From: Symbiodinium natans
Lineage: Eukaryota; Sar; Dinophyceae; Suessiales; Symbiodiniaceae
DNA: 64,000 nt
Reading direction: 5' to 3'
Assembly (NCBI GenBank): GCA_905221605.1
Contig: CAJNDS010000236.1
Span: forward strand, 457,501 to 521,500
The position numbers were made by a program, and so were the translations under genes. This document shows, one piece after another, positions 46,106-57,152 of this stretch (positions within the stretch are counted from its first letter, which is position 1; every line of letters begins with the position of its first letter). Under the pieces are notes generated by a model. That model saw only the letters and a list, made by a program, of their open reading frames with translations. It ran no database searches and was not told where the DNA came from.

Positions 46106-46509
46106 GTGTAAACTTGTTGGGGGCTTATATGAACTCACCAACGAAGATGTAGAGAGCCGCAGAAGGGATGATGGGTCCTCGAGGAGCTACGACACGGTGC
46201 AGCCGAGCTGGGTGACAAGCTGCGCCATCTCTTCGCTGGGGCCCTGTGAAGATGTTGCCCCAAAAGCCCTGGACAGTCCGAATCCTTGCCTGCTTTGTGG
46301 GAGCGCGAGAGCCGAGACCCTCAACCCTAGGCCCGAAACCCCATTAAGCCCTCTTAAACCCTATTAAACCCTATTAAGGCCCTATAGACCCTATAAACCC
46401 TAAACACCCTTTGAGCCCCAAAAAGCGTCAAACATGAGCGCTGCAAGCCGACCTGAGCCACCCTCGAGCTGCACCTTGCTAAACACAGCATCTGAGATCA
46501 GCATAATTG
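46106..46509 (+). CDS. Two candidate exons of gene E
   Basis: An open frame without any ATG (about 46106-46315) reads LYELTNEDVESRRRDDGSSR, then TVQPSWVTSCAISSLGPCED and SPNPCLLCGSARAE. A second exon, about 46428-46509 (AAAAAG acceptor, GTAAGA donor), reads ASRPEPPSSCTLLNTASEIS. A degenerate CCCTATTAAA array lies between. The first ends in a copy of the GAGAGYCGA motif, so its 3' edge is doubtful. Confidence 0.45.
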
Positions 46510-47038
46510 TAAGAGACATTGACTTGTTCTTCTTTATGTATGTATGTATATATATATACGTATATATATATATACATATACAAATATCTGCAAATTTTAC
46601 ATATTCGTATATAATAACGGATTCCAAACAGAACAGATGCGCACCTCAAAGAGAGACATGAAGACCCGAAAGTAGAAGTCTGCCAATGCATGACAACTAC
46701 GAATAGACCGAAATATCTACAAGTAGACAAGTGGATGTATACCTACGCATGCACGTCATGTGCGTGCAATCTCGGGAGGGTGCCGCGCTTCAGGTCGATG
46801 CGATATATAGACATGAAGCCAAAACCAAGGGCACATCACCTCCTGTCATAGGCTGCCTGTCACTATTCTAGACATATGTATATCTTTAAAGTTGCACTTG
46901 TACATTAAACATATATGTTCTATTCAATGTAACTGTTCTTATTTGTCCCCTGAACCCTCAACTAAACCCTGTGAGCGCCGAAACCCCAACCCTCTTCCCT
47001 CTTCCCTTACGCCATGCCTGTGTCGCCCTTGGCTTCCA

Positions 47039-47120
47039 GCGTCGCATGGCTGGCTCTGCTGGCTCTGGGAGCCTCGATCTTTTCGAGTCCATGCGAGGAA
47101 AGCTGCCTGGCCTCGGAGAG
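47039..47120 (+). CDS. Candidate exon of gene E
   Basis: After GGCTTCCAG the frame reads MAGSAGSGSLDLFESMRGKL then PGLGELPF. The alternative frame from ATG 47013 looks like a signal peptide (VAWLALLALGASIFS), so the choice of frame is open. A CTCTCT tract follows. Confidence 0.35.
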
Positions 47121-47835
47121 TTGCCATTTTTGCCCTTTGGGATCTCTCTCTCTCTCTCTCTACCTCTCTCGCTCTCTGTCTATGGGCTTGTTTTGGGGTG
47201 TTCTGGTACGATGATGTACGATGCACTCGCCACGCGCCCCCCGCTGAAGTGCCTCTTTCACGGCCTCTGGCCACTCATGGCTTGCCATAGGAGCCACAGC
47301 TTGTACCCCTAAACCCTAAACCCTAAACCCTATACCCTAAGTGCAACTCTACCGGAGCGTTCCCCTTGCATCCCTGGGGAGGTGGTTGGTAGACTCACAT
47401 GCAAATGCAAACCTCGATCTACTTCCCTAAACCCTAAACCCTAAACCCTAAACCCTAAACCCGTCATTCTACTTGATTGCACGGACCTCCGGACCTCTGC
47501 CTCGCCCTCTCTATTCTCCATCTTGCTGTCCTTCTCGTTCAGCTTAGCCTAACAAGTCGCTTTCTCGGGTTTAGGGTTTAGGGTTTAGGGTTCAGCTTTT
47601 CTGGGAGAGGTCAGAGTGAAGGCCGAAACCGCCCTGTTGCCAATCACATAGCCCCAAAACCTAAACCGCTAAGCCCTAAACCAACGTGGACGTTCAGTTC
47701 AGCCGTGCAGGCGGCAGAAGAAAAAACCAACACCCAAGCCCTAAACCGTGGTGGTCAGCTGGGCGGGTGGCGCCAAAAAAAAGCTAAACCCTCAACCCCT
47801 AGCAGGGTTTTTGTATCCCCAGGGAGGGGCTTCAG

Positions 47836-48270
47836 GATATGCCGACTGGCTCACTGATCGCGAGCACTTTGAGCGAATGGACGAGCCTCGTTACCTTCAG
47901 GCGGCTCGCACCACGCACCCCAAAAAATCTCGACTGAAGCGTGCTTTGAAGACATCTGGAAAAGCACAGGTATATACCTTGATTGGAAGTCATTAAGAAC
48001 CCCCAGCTTGTTCAAACACCCTTATCGAAGATTCCTGCGTAACCTACAGAAATCAGGTGGGTTTTTGGGAGTGAGAGCTGAGTCATCCCATCAGGGTCTG
48101 CACGTGCTCTGCCTCTGGCGCGAGAAGGAGGCCCGCTCACGAATGACCATTGCTGACCAGCGAAGCCCGACGGTCGGTATCAACAGACCTGGGAGCCCGC
48201 CCCAAGCCCCGCAACTTAAGTTTCGCAGAAGATTTACACTGGCGCAAATAGGGCTTGCGCAAGGGCAAAG
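47836..48270 (+). CDS. Two candidate exons of gene E
   Basis: Exon 47836-47969 (GGCTTCAG acceptor, CAG|GTATAT donor) reads YADWLTDREHFERMDEPRYL then QAARTTHPKKSRLKRALKTS. A second frame, about 48078-48270, reads GLHVLCLWREKEARSRMTIA, then RPGSPPQAPQLKFRRRFTLA. Both are basic and strongly coding in composition. Family not recognised. Confidence 0.5.
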
Positions 48271-48371
48271 CCTAAACCCTAAACCCCGAGACCCCTAAAC
48301 CCCTAGACAGGCTGGACCGGTACAAGTTGAAGCGCAGCTGAATGGAGTCAGAGAGGAGCGCTGATTCTATA

Positions 48372-48475
48372 CGTAACTTATTATTGTTATTATCATTATT
48401 ATTCTTACTCATATTGCTATCATTCGTACTCTTATTATTATTTTTATTACTATTATTATTATTATTGTTTTTTGT
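48372..48475. repeat. (ATT)n-type A/T microsatellite
   Basis: TTATTATTATT-type repeats. A related stretch lies at 22140-22260. Confidence 0.8.
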
Positions 48476-49619
48476 ATGGATGCTGTTATTGCTATTATTC
48501 TTCGCAAGCTCTACACCAGGCTGTCTGCTTGGCAGTGTGTGCATATGTTCGTGTGCTTGTCCGGAACTTTTAAACTTGGATTACATGCTCAGTTTTGGGC
48601 ATTCGCTGTCAAGCTGCATGGCATAGTTGAAGCCAAGAGACAGGGCAAAGTTCGATGCCAACCCCTAAAGCCCTAAACTCTGAACCCTAAACGGTTTGGG
48701 GTTTATAAGGTTTATGGATTTGGATTGAGGATGTTGAAGCTCGGAAGAGCCTAGGAAGAGGAAGTAGGATGTTTTGGTTCGAAGGCTGTCGGGAGATGAA
48801 AGTTGAGGCCCTGGACTAGTAAGACTAGTACCAACTCGTATCTGCTTGGAGTTCAGGGTTTAGGTTGCCAAGCTCTACTCACTAAGTGTGCCTTAGACCT
48901 GGCGTGAAGCAGTTTCCAGGCTCAAAAGGGCTTAGGAGCTGAGTCGAGAACCTTTCACTTTAACCTTTTGGGTAGAATTCAGTCCCACCATATCTCGGGT
49001 CCATTTTGGGTCAGGGTACTCAGCAGGCGTTTAGGGTACTACCTGCCTCCCCTTTGAAGCGGAGTGGGCGAACCCTTCGTTCCGGAAATTCTGGAGAATG
49101 CATCGGTTTAGGTCTTAGGGTTTAGGGTTTCGGGTTTAGGGTTTAGGGTTTGCCCGGCGGGTTCCCTAACGGGGGATGGCTTCGTAGGGCTTTTTTCGAG
49201 GTTTTGTGCTTCCTTGTGGAGGCTAAACAAAGGTTTCGGGAAGGAAATTTGAAGTACTTTGCATTTGCGACAGTCCCACGGTAAGCATTTGCCTTTCTGT
49301 ACATGTTCCCAGGCTTAACATGCAGAATTCTACTCCGATAGCATCCCCTCATGAACCACAATACTACATGGGAGGCTACATCCTGAATAGTAGGACCAGG
49401 AGTACCTTATAAAGCCTTAACCCCTACAACCCTTAAACCTTCAAACCTTTCAAGCCTTCAAACCTTAAACCCTTTCACCTGAACCCCCACCCCAAACCCG
49501 CAAGGTGTGAAACATAATTGCCCTTTTCAAGGGTTTTACATGCTTTGGGGGTCTAGGTAAACCCTGAATCCTGAACCCTAAGCCCATCTGCCGCGAACTG
49601 CTTGAGGAGCACCCTATGA

Positions 49620-49690
49620 AGTCAGAGCTGCCGCCAGAGGCAGCCACTTTTACACGCATGAAGTGATCCTGAAGGAGAGGTTTCTCGTGA
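49620..49690 (+). CDS. Candidate exon of gene E
   Basis: After CTATGAAG the frame reads AARGSHFYTHEVILKERFLV before AG|GTTTATGC. It has good splice signals and composition. Confidence 0.45.
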
Positions 49691-49826
49691 GGTTTATGCA
49701 AATTAAAGGGTTTAGGGCTTGTAGGGTTTAGAGTTTAGGGTTTAGGGCTTATAGGGTTTAGGCTTGTGAGCGGAAACCGAAACAGTTAAACACTCATTGG
49801 GCTTCCTGCTTGTGCGAGCGCGAGAG

Positions 49827-50677
49827 TCGAAGCCGGCGAAACGCCACCTCCGGCACCAGGTGGCGAACGCAGACTGGGGATCCTTCCGGAAGAGCCTCCA
49901 ACAGCTGCTTCACATCAACAAGGTCCGAAAAACGGGGGGGGGGGGGGGGGGGAGTCTTCTTGATTGTTTGAAAAAAGGGTACTTGTAGGTGGTCTTTTGT
50001 TTAAACTGTCTCTGCAAGATTTATTGGTCATGATGCGGCGGTTCCTGTCGCATTCCCCCCCCCCCACCCCCCCCAAAAATGGGCCCAATGGCGTTTCAAC
50101 ACGTCAAGAAGTCTCTAACCATTCTACCCTATAATCCCTTAAAAGGCACTTTATAGCATTCATTATGATTATACCCTAGAATCCCTGAAAAGGCCCTTTC
50201 GAGGGTTCATGATGGGGATTTGAAGGCCTAACAGCCCATCCTGGAACGACCCCGGGCCGGCGGACAGTGGGTGCCGTCTCAGCAGCTCCGACTTTGTCTT
50301 GGAAGCTTCACTTCGAACACTCGGCTTTCACTCTGAAAACCGCCCCCCCCCCCCCCCCCCAACCCGCAAAAAAAATGAAAGAAGTAACAAGGATGAATAA
50401 GTGAAGAAAGAAATAGACCAGCGCAAGAGGCCCTAACCCCTAAACCCTATAGAGGCCACCAACCAGTGGGGGAAAACTTCCACCTTTAGGGTTTTTTAGC
50501 GTTTAAAACAAGAATCACCCTAAACCCGAAACCCTAAACCCTAAACCCCCAACCCGACACCCTAAACCCGAAACCCGAAACCCTGTAAAGGCCACCAACC
50601 AGTGGGGCAACTTCCACCTGAAGCAGCCCTTCGGCCTCTTCGCGGCCGACGGCCGCCGCCTCGCCTCCGCAGACGAG
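49827..50677 (+). CDS. Two whole-codon exons of gene E
   Basis: Exon 49827-49922 (32 codons, donor GTCCG) reads LRHQVANADWGSFRKSLQQL. Exon 50591-50677 (29 codons, acceptor GTAAAG, donor GTGGGC) reads TNQWGNFHLKQPFGLFAADG. They join in phase. The acceptor of the first lies in a copy of the GAGAGTCGAA motif. A truncated copy of the start of the second exon, with its acceptor, lies upstream at 50450-50487. The intron also holds G and C runs, a family 2 element and telomere-type arrays. Confidence 0.55.
50117..50244. mobile_element. Family 2 inverted-repeat element (compound)
   Basis: ACCCTATAATCCCTTAAAAG occurs and is repeated as ACCCTAGAATCCCTGAAAAG 47 bases later, so it may be two nested partial copies. 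It ends AACAGCCCATCCTGG. Confidence 0.55.
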
Positions 50678-50715
50678 GTGGGCGGACTTAGGGAGCTGAG
50701 ACTTAGGCTTTGTGG

Positions 50716-50768
50716 GTTTAGGGTTTAGGGTTTAGGGTTTCGGGTTTAGGGTTTAGGGTTTAGGGTTT
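50716..50768. repeat. Telomere-type repeat array (TTTAGGG)
   Basis: Seven units, one with a CGGG variant. A CCCGAAACCCTAAACCC array lies just upstream at 50512-50585 in the opposite orientation. Confidence 0.85.
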
Positions 50769-51291
50769 GCCCATGGCACGACACGTAGCTACGCACAGAG
50801 GGCAGAGAGAGAGAGAGAGAGTCATGGCTCACTCCCTGGAGTTTTGGTGACACCCGCAAGAACACGCATAACACACTGTGATGGATGGCAATTTTCTATG
50901 TGTACTACAGTCTATGTCTGGGAGAACACCATCCACACAGCTGCTATTTTCACACACAGACAGACCGCAAGAGCACGCCCATCCGGGCAGTCCCTTCGGG
51001 GGCTAAGTGCGCCGGAAGGAAGGAAGAGAGAGAGAGAGAGGGAGGGAGAAAAAACAAAGCTTCGGGGGTCCAGCTTGCGCAGAGAGAGTTTTTGGGGATC
51101 ATGTGCGCCGGAAGGAAGACATACATAGAGATAGGGATATAGATATAGATAAAGATATACATGCCTGTGTCTGTGTGTGTGTCGTTATTGCATCAATCCT
51201 CAACCCTACTTCCTACCTGCCTCCCCTCCTCCCTTCCTTCCCGGCATATGGCCTGAAACTGGTGCTGCTACCCTTAGCCCTTGGGGCTGCC

Positions 51292-51371
51292 TGCTTGGAG
51301 GTTCAGGGTACTTAGTAACCCAACTAGAGCTGGGTTATAACTACACTTGCAAAGTACCCTGAACCTCCAAG
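51292..51371. mobile_element. Inverted-repeat element (family 7) with perfect 20-bp ends
   Basis: CTTGGAGGTTCAGGGTACTT and AAGTACCCTGAACCTCCAAG are exact reverse complements. The left end offers a donor (GAG|GTTCAG) and the right end an acceptor (CTCCAAG|). A related end (GTACCCCGAACCTCCAAG) lies at 16871. Confidence 0.75.
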
Positions 51372-51374
51372 TGC

Positions 51375-52313
51375 AACCCTTTTGTTGGCTGAACCCTTCC
51401 CCCTACCGTTCCTGCCATGGCTCATTGAGTCAGCGTCAGGAAGGCGGGCGAAACGTTTCTGAATACTTTTTTTCAAATCGGGGAGCGCTGAAAGAGGAAC
51501 AGTGTGCCGGCGCAGACCCCAGACAGGGTAAGGCCACTTCAGAAGCATTCCAAAACACCCCGAGGACACTCCAAGAGCATGCCAGGACCACTTCCGAAAG
51601 AATTCCAAGACCACAACAACCAGGACAACGCAAACTACCCGACAGTTCCGCACTCCACAATGAGCAAAAGTGCATGGGATTGTGGCGAGATCGCCCAACT
51701 GGAACGCTCTGCCACGTCTTCGCAACATGGAACGGCGTAAGCGTCAAAAGTGCACGAGTGACCTCGGCCGGGACCGGGGCGAGTGTGCGAGGCCGAACGC
51801 TACGTGCAAGAAGCCTCTTGACATTTGCGGGAAGCCCTGAAGTGCAATACGGCGCCTGGCCGGGTCCTCGTGTGCGCCATGTGTAAAGCACAGTTTCGAC
51901 GAGCAATTCGTTGCATGGGGGGTCCGTTTGCTGAGGTCCTGGCTACCCAGCTTGTGCTCCTCATCGAGGGCGGGCAGTGGTCCCTCTTCCGCACGAGAAG
52001 AGAAGTACAGTAAACCAAGAATTATAGTAACGGAGGCAGGAGCACGGGGAAAGAGTAGCAGCACTTGCAACAACTACAATCATATTCATGAGTACAGCTT
52101 CATGATCGTAAGCCAAGTATGAGAAGAGGCCAAGGGCATTTACAGGGCTTTGGGAGAACTGTTTGCGGTCTTAGCGTAGTGACACAGATAAAGCATGGCC
52201 GGCCAAGTTGAGTGTTGGGATGGATGGCACATGATGGCATCATGACCTGCGACACGAATCTTCGACCCCGTCGTCTAGTTTATGGCCCAGGAAGCTCCTA
52301 AGGTTAACTTTTT
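51375..52313. other. Stretch without a supported gene
   Basis: Long frames are open on both strands over 51350-51900, and none shows clear splice sites or a motif. An imperfect repeat based on CACTTCNGAA.NATTCCAA lies at 51533-51615. Confidence 0.3.
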
Positions 52314-52340
52314 TTGGGAGGCACATGGGCGGCAGAAAGG

Positions 52341-53027
52341 ATGATGGATGCCCAAAGTTACAAAGACCACTGCCTCATTGTCATCGGATGCGGCTCGGAG
52401 GCTGAGGAGTTCCTTGTCCGCAGACGGCTCGCGGCAGGAGGGCGGCTCATACATGTGCTAACACATGGTCCCGATGACGACCGTGTGGAGATCTCTCAGA
52501 TGCCATCGCTCGAGGGATGCTTTCTCTGGCACCCTCCGCGGGGTCCACTCACCAAGTTTGGGATGCGTTTCGGTCCATCCGGAAGCAGATACTGGACCCG
52601 CACAGGCCCAAATGCTGTGGAGCTCCTGGACCACCAAAAAATGAACATCTTCTTCACATCGGACTGCAACGAAATGCAGCACGTGCGCATACTGGACGAG
52701 GAGGGCAGCGTCGATGCTGACATGTCTGGTGCGGTCGTGCTGAACCCAGACTTGCAGCTTGCAGCCGAGCTGGACGTTGAGGTGGCAAACCCGGATCTGA
52801 GACCTGCAGGGACATTTTCCTGGCGCTTCATGCTGCTTTCCTCGCTGCTGTTGCTGCCGTGGTCTGCTCTGAAATGGGTCATCGCTGCACACTGCGAGTC
52901 GCACGCGGAAGCGGGGCAGTTGCCATGGTGGCGGGGGCTGCTAATCACTGCTTATTTGGCAGTGCCTGCTCTCTGGGGTTTTGTGCAAAGTTTCACCATA
53001 AGCATGGCAGGGGAGATGCCGACGTGA
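52341..53027 (+). CDS. Unrecognised membrane protein with cytosolic N-terminal domain
   Basis: The frame runs from ATGATG at 52341 to TGA 53027, about 228 residues; it stays open slightly upstream. The N-terminal part begins CLIVIGCGSEAEEFLVRRRL, somewhat like a nucleotide-binding beta-alpha start, and is acidic in the middle. Two hydrophobic segments are visible: WRFMLLSSLLLLPWSALKWV and GLLITAYLAVPALWGFV. A GT donor at 53025 could make the stop part of an intron and link it to the membrane frame downstream. A 12-base repeat (CAGTCTTGCTAA, three copies) follows the stop. Family not recognised. Confidence 0.6.
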   Translation: MMDAQSYKDHCLIVIGCGSEAEEFLVRRRLAAGGRLIHVLTHGPDDDRVEISQMPSLEGCFLWHPPRGPLTKFGMRFGPSGSRYWTRTGPNAVELLDHQKMNIFFTSDCNEMQHVRILDEEGSVDADMSGAVVLNPDLQLAAELDVEVANPDLRPAGTFSWRFMLLSSLLLLPWSALKWVIAAHCESHAEAGQLPWWRGLLITAYLAVPALWGFVQSFTISMAGEMPT

Positions 53028-53214
53028 CTCGCTTGCAAGCAGTCTTGCTAACAGTCTTGCTAACAGTCTTGCTCAGGCGTCTGAATTGATTCTGTAGGGC
53101 TGTGCTATTCAGGGTTGTCATCGGGCGGTTCGGTCGATACCAATACTTCTGCGGTATTATGCGGTGTGGTATTGCTCTAATTGCGGCGTGTGCGGTTGGT
53201 TGCGGTTCGGCCCC

Positions 53215-53560
53215 TCCCACAGGCCCCTCCCACCCAAGCCCCTCCCCCACCCCTTTTTCCTACCTTCCCCCTTCCCCCCTCCCACCTAAGACCTCCCACC
53301 TTAGACCTCCCACCTAAGCCCTCCCCACTCCCACCTAGCCCCCCTCCCCCCTCCTCCGCCCTAAGACCTGCCCGAAGACCTGCCCTTTCCTCCCACCTAA
53401 AGGGCCCTCCCCACTCCCACCTAGCCCCCCCTCCCCCCTCTCCCCACCTAAAACCTCCCACCTAAGACCTCCCACCTAAAGACCTCCCACCTCACCTTCG
53501 ACCTCCACCCAAGCCCTCCCCTTCCTCCCACCTGCCCTCCCCCCCCCCTCCCCCTAGACT
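53215..53560. repeat. C-rich tract with CTCCCACCTAAGAC repeats
   Basis: About 340 bases of C, T and A, built from CCTCCCACCTAAGAC and CCCCTCCC units. Pro-rich frames here are artefacts. Confidence 0.8.
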
Positions 53561-53649
53561 ATTGCTCTCTTTCTCTGTCTATCCCTTTCCCCTTGTGCCT
53601 GGTTATTCCCGAATGCGCAGCGAAGAACTCTCGTTTAACGTTCTCATGT

Positions 53650-53940
53650 AAGCTTGCAAGCCCCTCAGGCCGGCGATCGCGCCGCGAACAGTGGTTATGT
53701 AGCGGCCAGCAAGAATCTGAGGCCGGCGATTGCACAGCAAAGCAGTGGCCACATAGCAGCCAGCAGGCTACTCAGGCCGGCGTTTACTGCCCAGGAGGCT
53801 TCTCAGGCGGCGATTCCACCTAAGAACAGAAGGCCAGCCGCTTGCCAGGGCGGCGATGCCCCGAAAAATAGCGGCCCCCTCTATTGCGGAGATGTCAGGC
53901 CTGCGAGCGCAGCGCAAAACAGTGGCGATGTGGCGGCCGT
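53650..53940. repeat. Imperfect tandem repeat, unit about 62 bp
   Basis: AGGCCGGCGATNGCNCNGC followed by AACAGTGGNNATGTAGCGGC recurs about four times with divergence. It translates to Ala/Ser/Gln-rich frames with no clear start, so coding is doubtful. Confidence 0.6.
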
Positions 53941-54230
53941 TTCAGGCACGAGGACACTTTTGCATTTCGCGAAGCCAGACGTCCAGAAGCGACGACAGCC
54001 TCAATTGGCTTGCCGCAACAGAGGATCCATTGGCGTGACCTCCGCATCGTGAAGCTCGAACAGCTTGCTGTCGAAACACGAAAAGCGATGTTTGGAGAAG
54101 CCGAAAGTGCTGCCCCTGCCAGTGAAGCTGAGCTCGGAAGAACTCCGTGGCCACGCCCGCGCCCAGGCGAGAACGCGATTTTCGCACGAGCAGCTTTCGA
54201 GACAATACGACCACGCGCATCACCACTATT

Positions 54231-54786
54231 CACCACCCTGTCCCAAAGTGTAAATATTTGCTGGGCATACCCACTCTACTATGACTAGACCATCTGAGGA
54301 GGAAAGCAGATTCGCCTTGTTTCGCGTTTCGGGATGGAAACCAATGTTCATCTTGTCTTTGTAGCATGACATGATCACAGACCAAGCAAGCACTACGATA
54401 TCGCAAGCCGAAGCCAATGCTTTGCAAACAAATGAGGGCGGTTTGCGTTTCCCCACACATTCGGCAGAGAACATACACGTTTAAGATTCCATTTAGCCGC
54501 GAACAATGGGCGACTGAATATTTCTATTTGCGACGAAGACTTGCCACCTAGTACCTTTCCTCCATCTACTCTTCGTAATAGGCCTTAATCAGCTCCAAAG
54601 CTGCTTGGTCTTTGATCAAGTCATGTTAGACAAGCTGAAATCATATTTTTTCCATCAAAAGAAGGTGAGTTGAGCTTGTTGTGCTGTGACGCAAGACAAG
54701 GTGAATCTTCCTTTCCTCCTTGGAACCTCTATAGTCTTCGCGGCATGGGTATGCCCAGCAACATACACTTTGGGGCAGGGTGGGGA
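54231..54786. mobile_element. Candidate inverted-repeat element, about 550 bp
   Basis: CCCAAAGTGTAAATATTTGC plus TGGGCATACCC at the left mirrors GGGTATGCCCAGCAACATAC plus ACTTTGGG at the right. The arms are about 40 bp. No open frame of note lies inside. It lies just upstream of the exon at 54819. Confidence 0.55.
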
Positions 54787-54818
54787 TGCTTTCAGTGATT
54801 TGTTGATGCTTTGTAGTT

Positions 54819-56534
54819 CGTCTCTGACGTTTGTGGACACCGAACCAAAAACCCACGCGACTACATCTGGCATATCCCATTTGTCGTGATCCCTGCGAAC
54901 GCACGGGTGCTTGTTTGCACTCGGGATCGCGGCCTCTATCAGGTTCTCTCTCTTGTTTTGTGGCTCTTGCCATGTGCGTGTGAGGCTGGAAACATATCTG
55001 CGGAGCAGCCTGGCGCTGCCTTTGGTGCCTGCGGTGGGCTTGCTGCAGTTGGCAGATCTACCCATGGCTAGTGTGGTTTGTATGCTTGTCTTCGTGCCGG
55101 GCCCTTTGCTCGAGGGGTACCGGCGCCGAACCCACGCTCAGCGCAGCGTCGGGTCCTGCTTGGCCTGGGGTTGCGCGCAGCTTTTCGGAACGCTGGGAAC
55201 TACAGTCTTGATGACAGCGGTGTTCTTTGTGTATATCCTCCTGATCACGCAAGATCAACTTGTTCTTGCCAACATCTTCCTCCCGGTCACAACCTCCTTG
55301 GCGGAGACTGGGCTGGTGGCCTGCACTGCTGCGATGTACACCCGCCTTGTTTTTGCGAAGCGTCCAATGGTGCCAGGTGATGTTTCCTACATATCCATGC
55401 CGGCTATGATCATGAGCGCCCATGCGATGGCAGAGTCAGTGCGCTTGGTATCTTTGTGGGCAGGTGCAGTTAGATCGGGAAGCTTTAGTTGGATTGGGGC
55501 AGCCATTTTGGGTTTTGGACTCAACGTCCTGAACCGCCTGGGATGGATACGCTACTGTGCTTTTCGAATCATCGAGAAGACGCTCGGTGTTGGTCTAGCC
55601 TTGCGCTTGTTTGCGCCAACGAGTTGGTCGAAGCTGCATGACGAGCTGAAGATCTACGGAGGCTACTTCCGGTTCCTTAGGGATACTTGGGAAGATTTTA
55701 ATTTTTTGGTCGCTGTATGTCCTATAAGAAACAGAGAAAACCTTCATAAGTTCAGTATATAGGTTCATCGTGCCGCTTGCCCTCGTGGCTTCCCGAGCCT
55801 TGTTCTTCAGAGAGTTGGCGGTGACTGGGCCCAGGGCGCCAGCCTTCAACCTCTCCGCTTCTTGCGCCCTCTGTGCCCTGTTGGTTCTGGAAGCTCTGGA
55901 GGATCGCGTGGTGCTTCATGAGCTCCTGCCCATGAGCCCAATTCCAGCAGAGATCTTGGAGACCAGGGTCCAGTCTAGCAACGCCAACCCCGGCTCACTC
56001 ATCAGCATCGAGATTCGGCCAACCCGCCCCACGCTGCAGGATGCCTGGCGAATGAAGGAGCTGGACAGCAGGGGCACGCGGCGGATTTCCAGCCTGAAGT
56101 CGGTGGTGCCGCTGGAGGTGCGGGTCACAGTTCGTTTGCATCTTGCATGTTCCCTCATTATTACTGAAGCATATAAGGGTGTAAGGAATCGACACAAGAC
56201 CACAGGTCCTTATAGGAACCCTTCCAGAATGCCCCTGCAGGAGGCGGAGCTCGTCGACCACCGCCGTTCCCTGGGGTCCCGTCGCTTTACCTTCCGGTCA
56301 AGGCTCCGAGAACAGCTGGGCCAGAAGAGGGATGTGGTCCCGGGTTTGGTGCTACAGGGCCTCAGGGAGATGCCTCTGAAAACCCATCTTACCATGGGGA
56401 CGGTCATCTGCATGTTTACCTCAGAGTTGCTGGATGCCGCTCTGAGCCCTGGCTTCATGAAGGGTGTCTGTGAGCAATTTGGGAAGGTTCAGCCGCTTAC
56501 TTTGCTGTGGCAGCCGGTGCCCTTGGAGTGCTAG
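54819..56534 (+). CDS. Unrecognised multi-pass membrane protein
   Basis: The exons are about 54911 (or 54944)-55671, 55763-56117 and 56241-56534 (TAG). The junctions fit: CG+G across a GT-AG intron of 91 nt, then whole codons across a 123-nt GT-AG intron. At least six hydrophobic segments are seen, including LGTTVLMTAVFFVYILLI, AAILGFGLNVLNRL and NLSASCALCALLVLEAL. An upstream frame at 54819-54942 (YIWHIPFVVIPANARVLVC) is also coding-like, but no junction in phase was found. The C-terminal part is soluble and Leu/Arg-rich (QGLREMPLKTHLTMGTVICM). No transporter or receptor signature was recognised. Confidence 0.65.
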
Positions 56535-57083
56535 CTGACGTTGAACGCGCATTGAAGAGCCACGCCATCTTCCGCCTCACAGCTCAGCAGCCCTCCAGCC
56601 CTTGCTTGCTTCGTGCGGGTCTGTGCCTGGAGTGAATGTTTAAAGCGGTTCAATCATGTCACGCCCACAAACATTGGGCCCCTCACTGATCGAACCCTAG
56701 CAGCCCTCCAGCCGCTGCTTGCTTCGTGCAGGTCTCAGCCTGGAGTGTTCAAAGAGGCTCAGTCACGCCCCCAAAAATTGGGCCCCGCTTGTCACTGAGA
56801 AAAGGGTGCCCGGAGCTGCCACCCGACGCCCCAAGCTGCCTAAAGCCTTATGCAAAACAGAGCCTTCAAGAGCCCTTCTAAAGGCAAGCCATGAAGTTGC
56901 CTCTGAAGCAACGCTCCTCTGAATCTCGATTTTCCAGACAAAAGAAGCAGCCACCGAAACACCGGAATTTCAGCATTCTCACCCCTTCCTCCGTTTCCAC
57001 CCCATGCCCTCTTGCACCCATGACGCGCGCTGCTGCTCTCTCAGGTTCTGGCCTCCTGTGCGGATTGGCTCCCGAGCATTGAA

Positions 57084-57152
57084 AGAATGGGGTTTAGGGT
57101 TTAGGGTTTAGGGCTTAGGGTTCCTAAACCCTAAACCCTAAACCCTAAACCC
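57084..57152. repeat. Head-to-head telomere-type arrays
   Basis: Four TTTAGGG-type units are followed within four bases by four CCCTAAA units, forming an inverted pair that could fold into a hairpin. Confidence 0.85.

Noticed and set aside
53593-54052. Ala/Ser/Gln-rich open frame as a protein gene
   Set aside because: It spans an imperfect tandem repeat open in several frames, with no splice signals or clear start.
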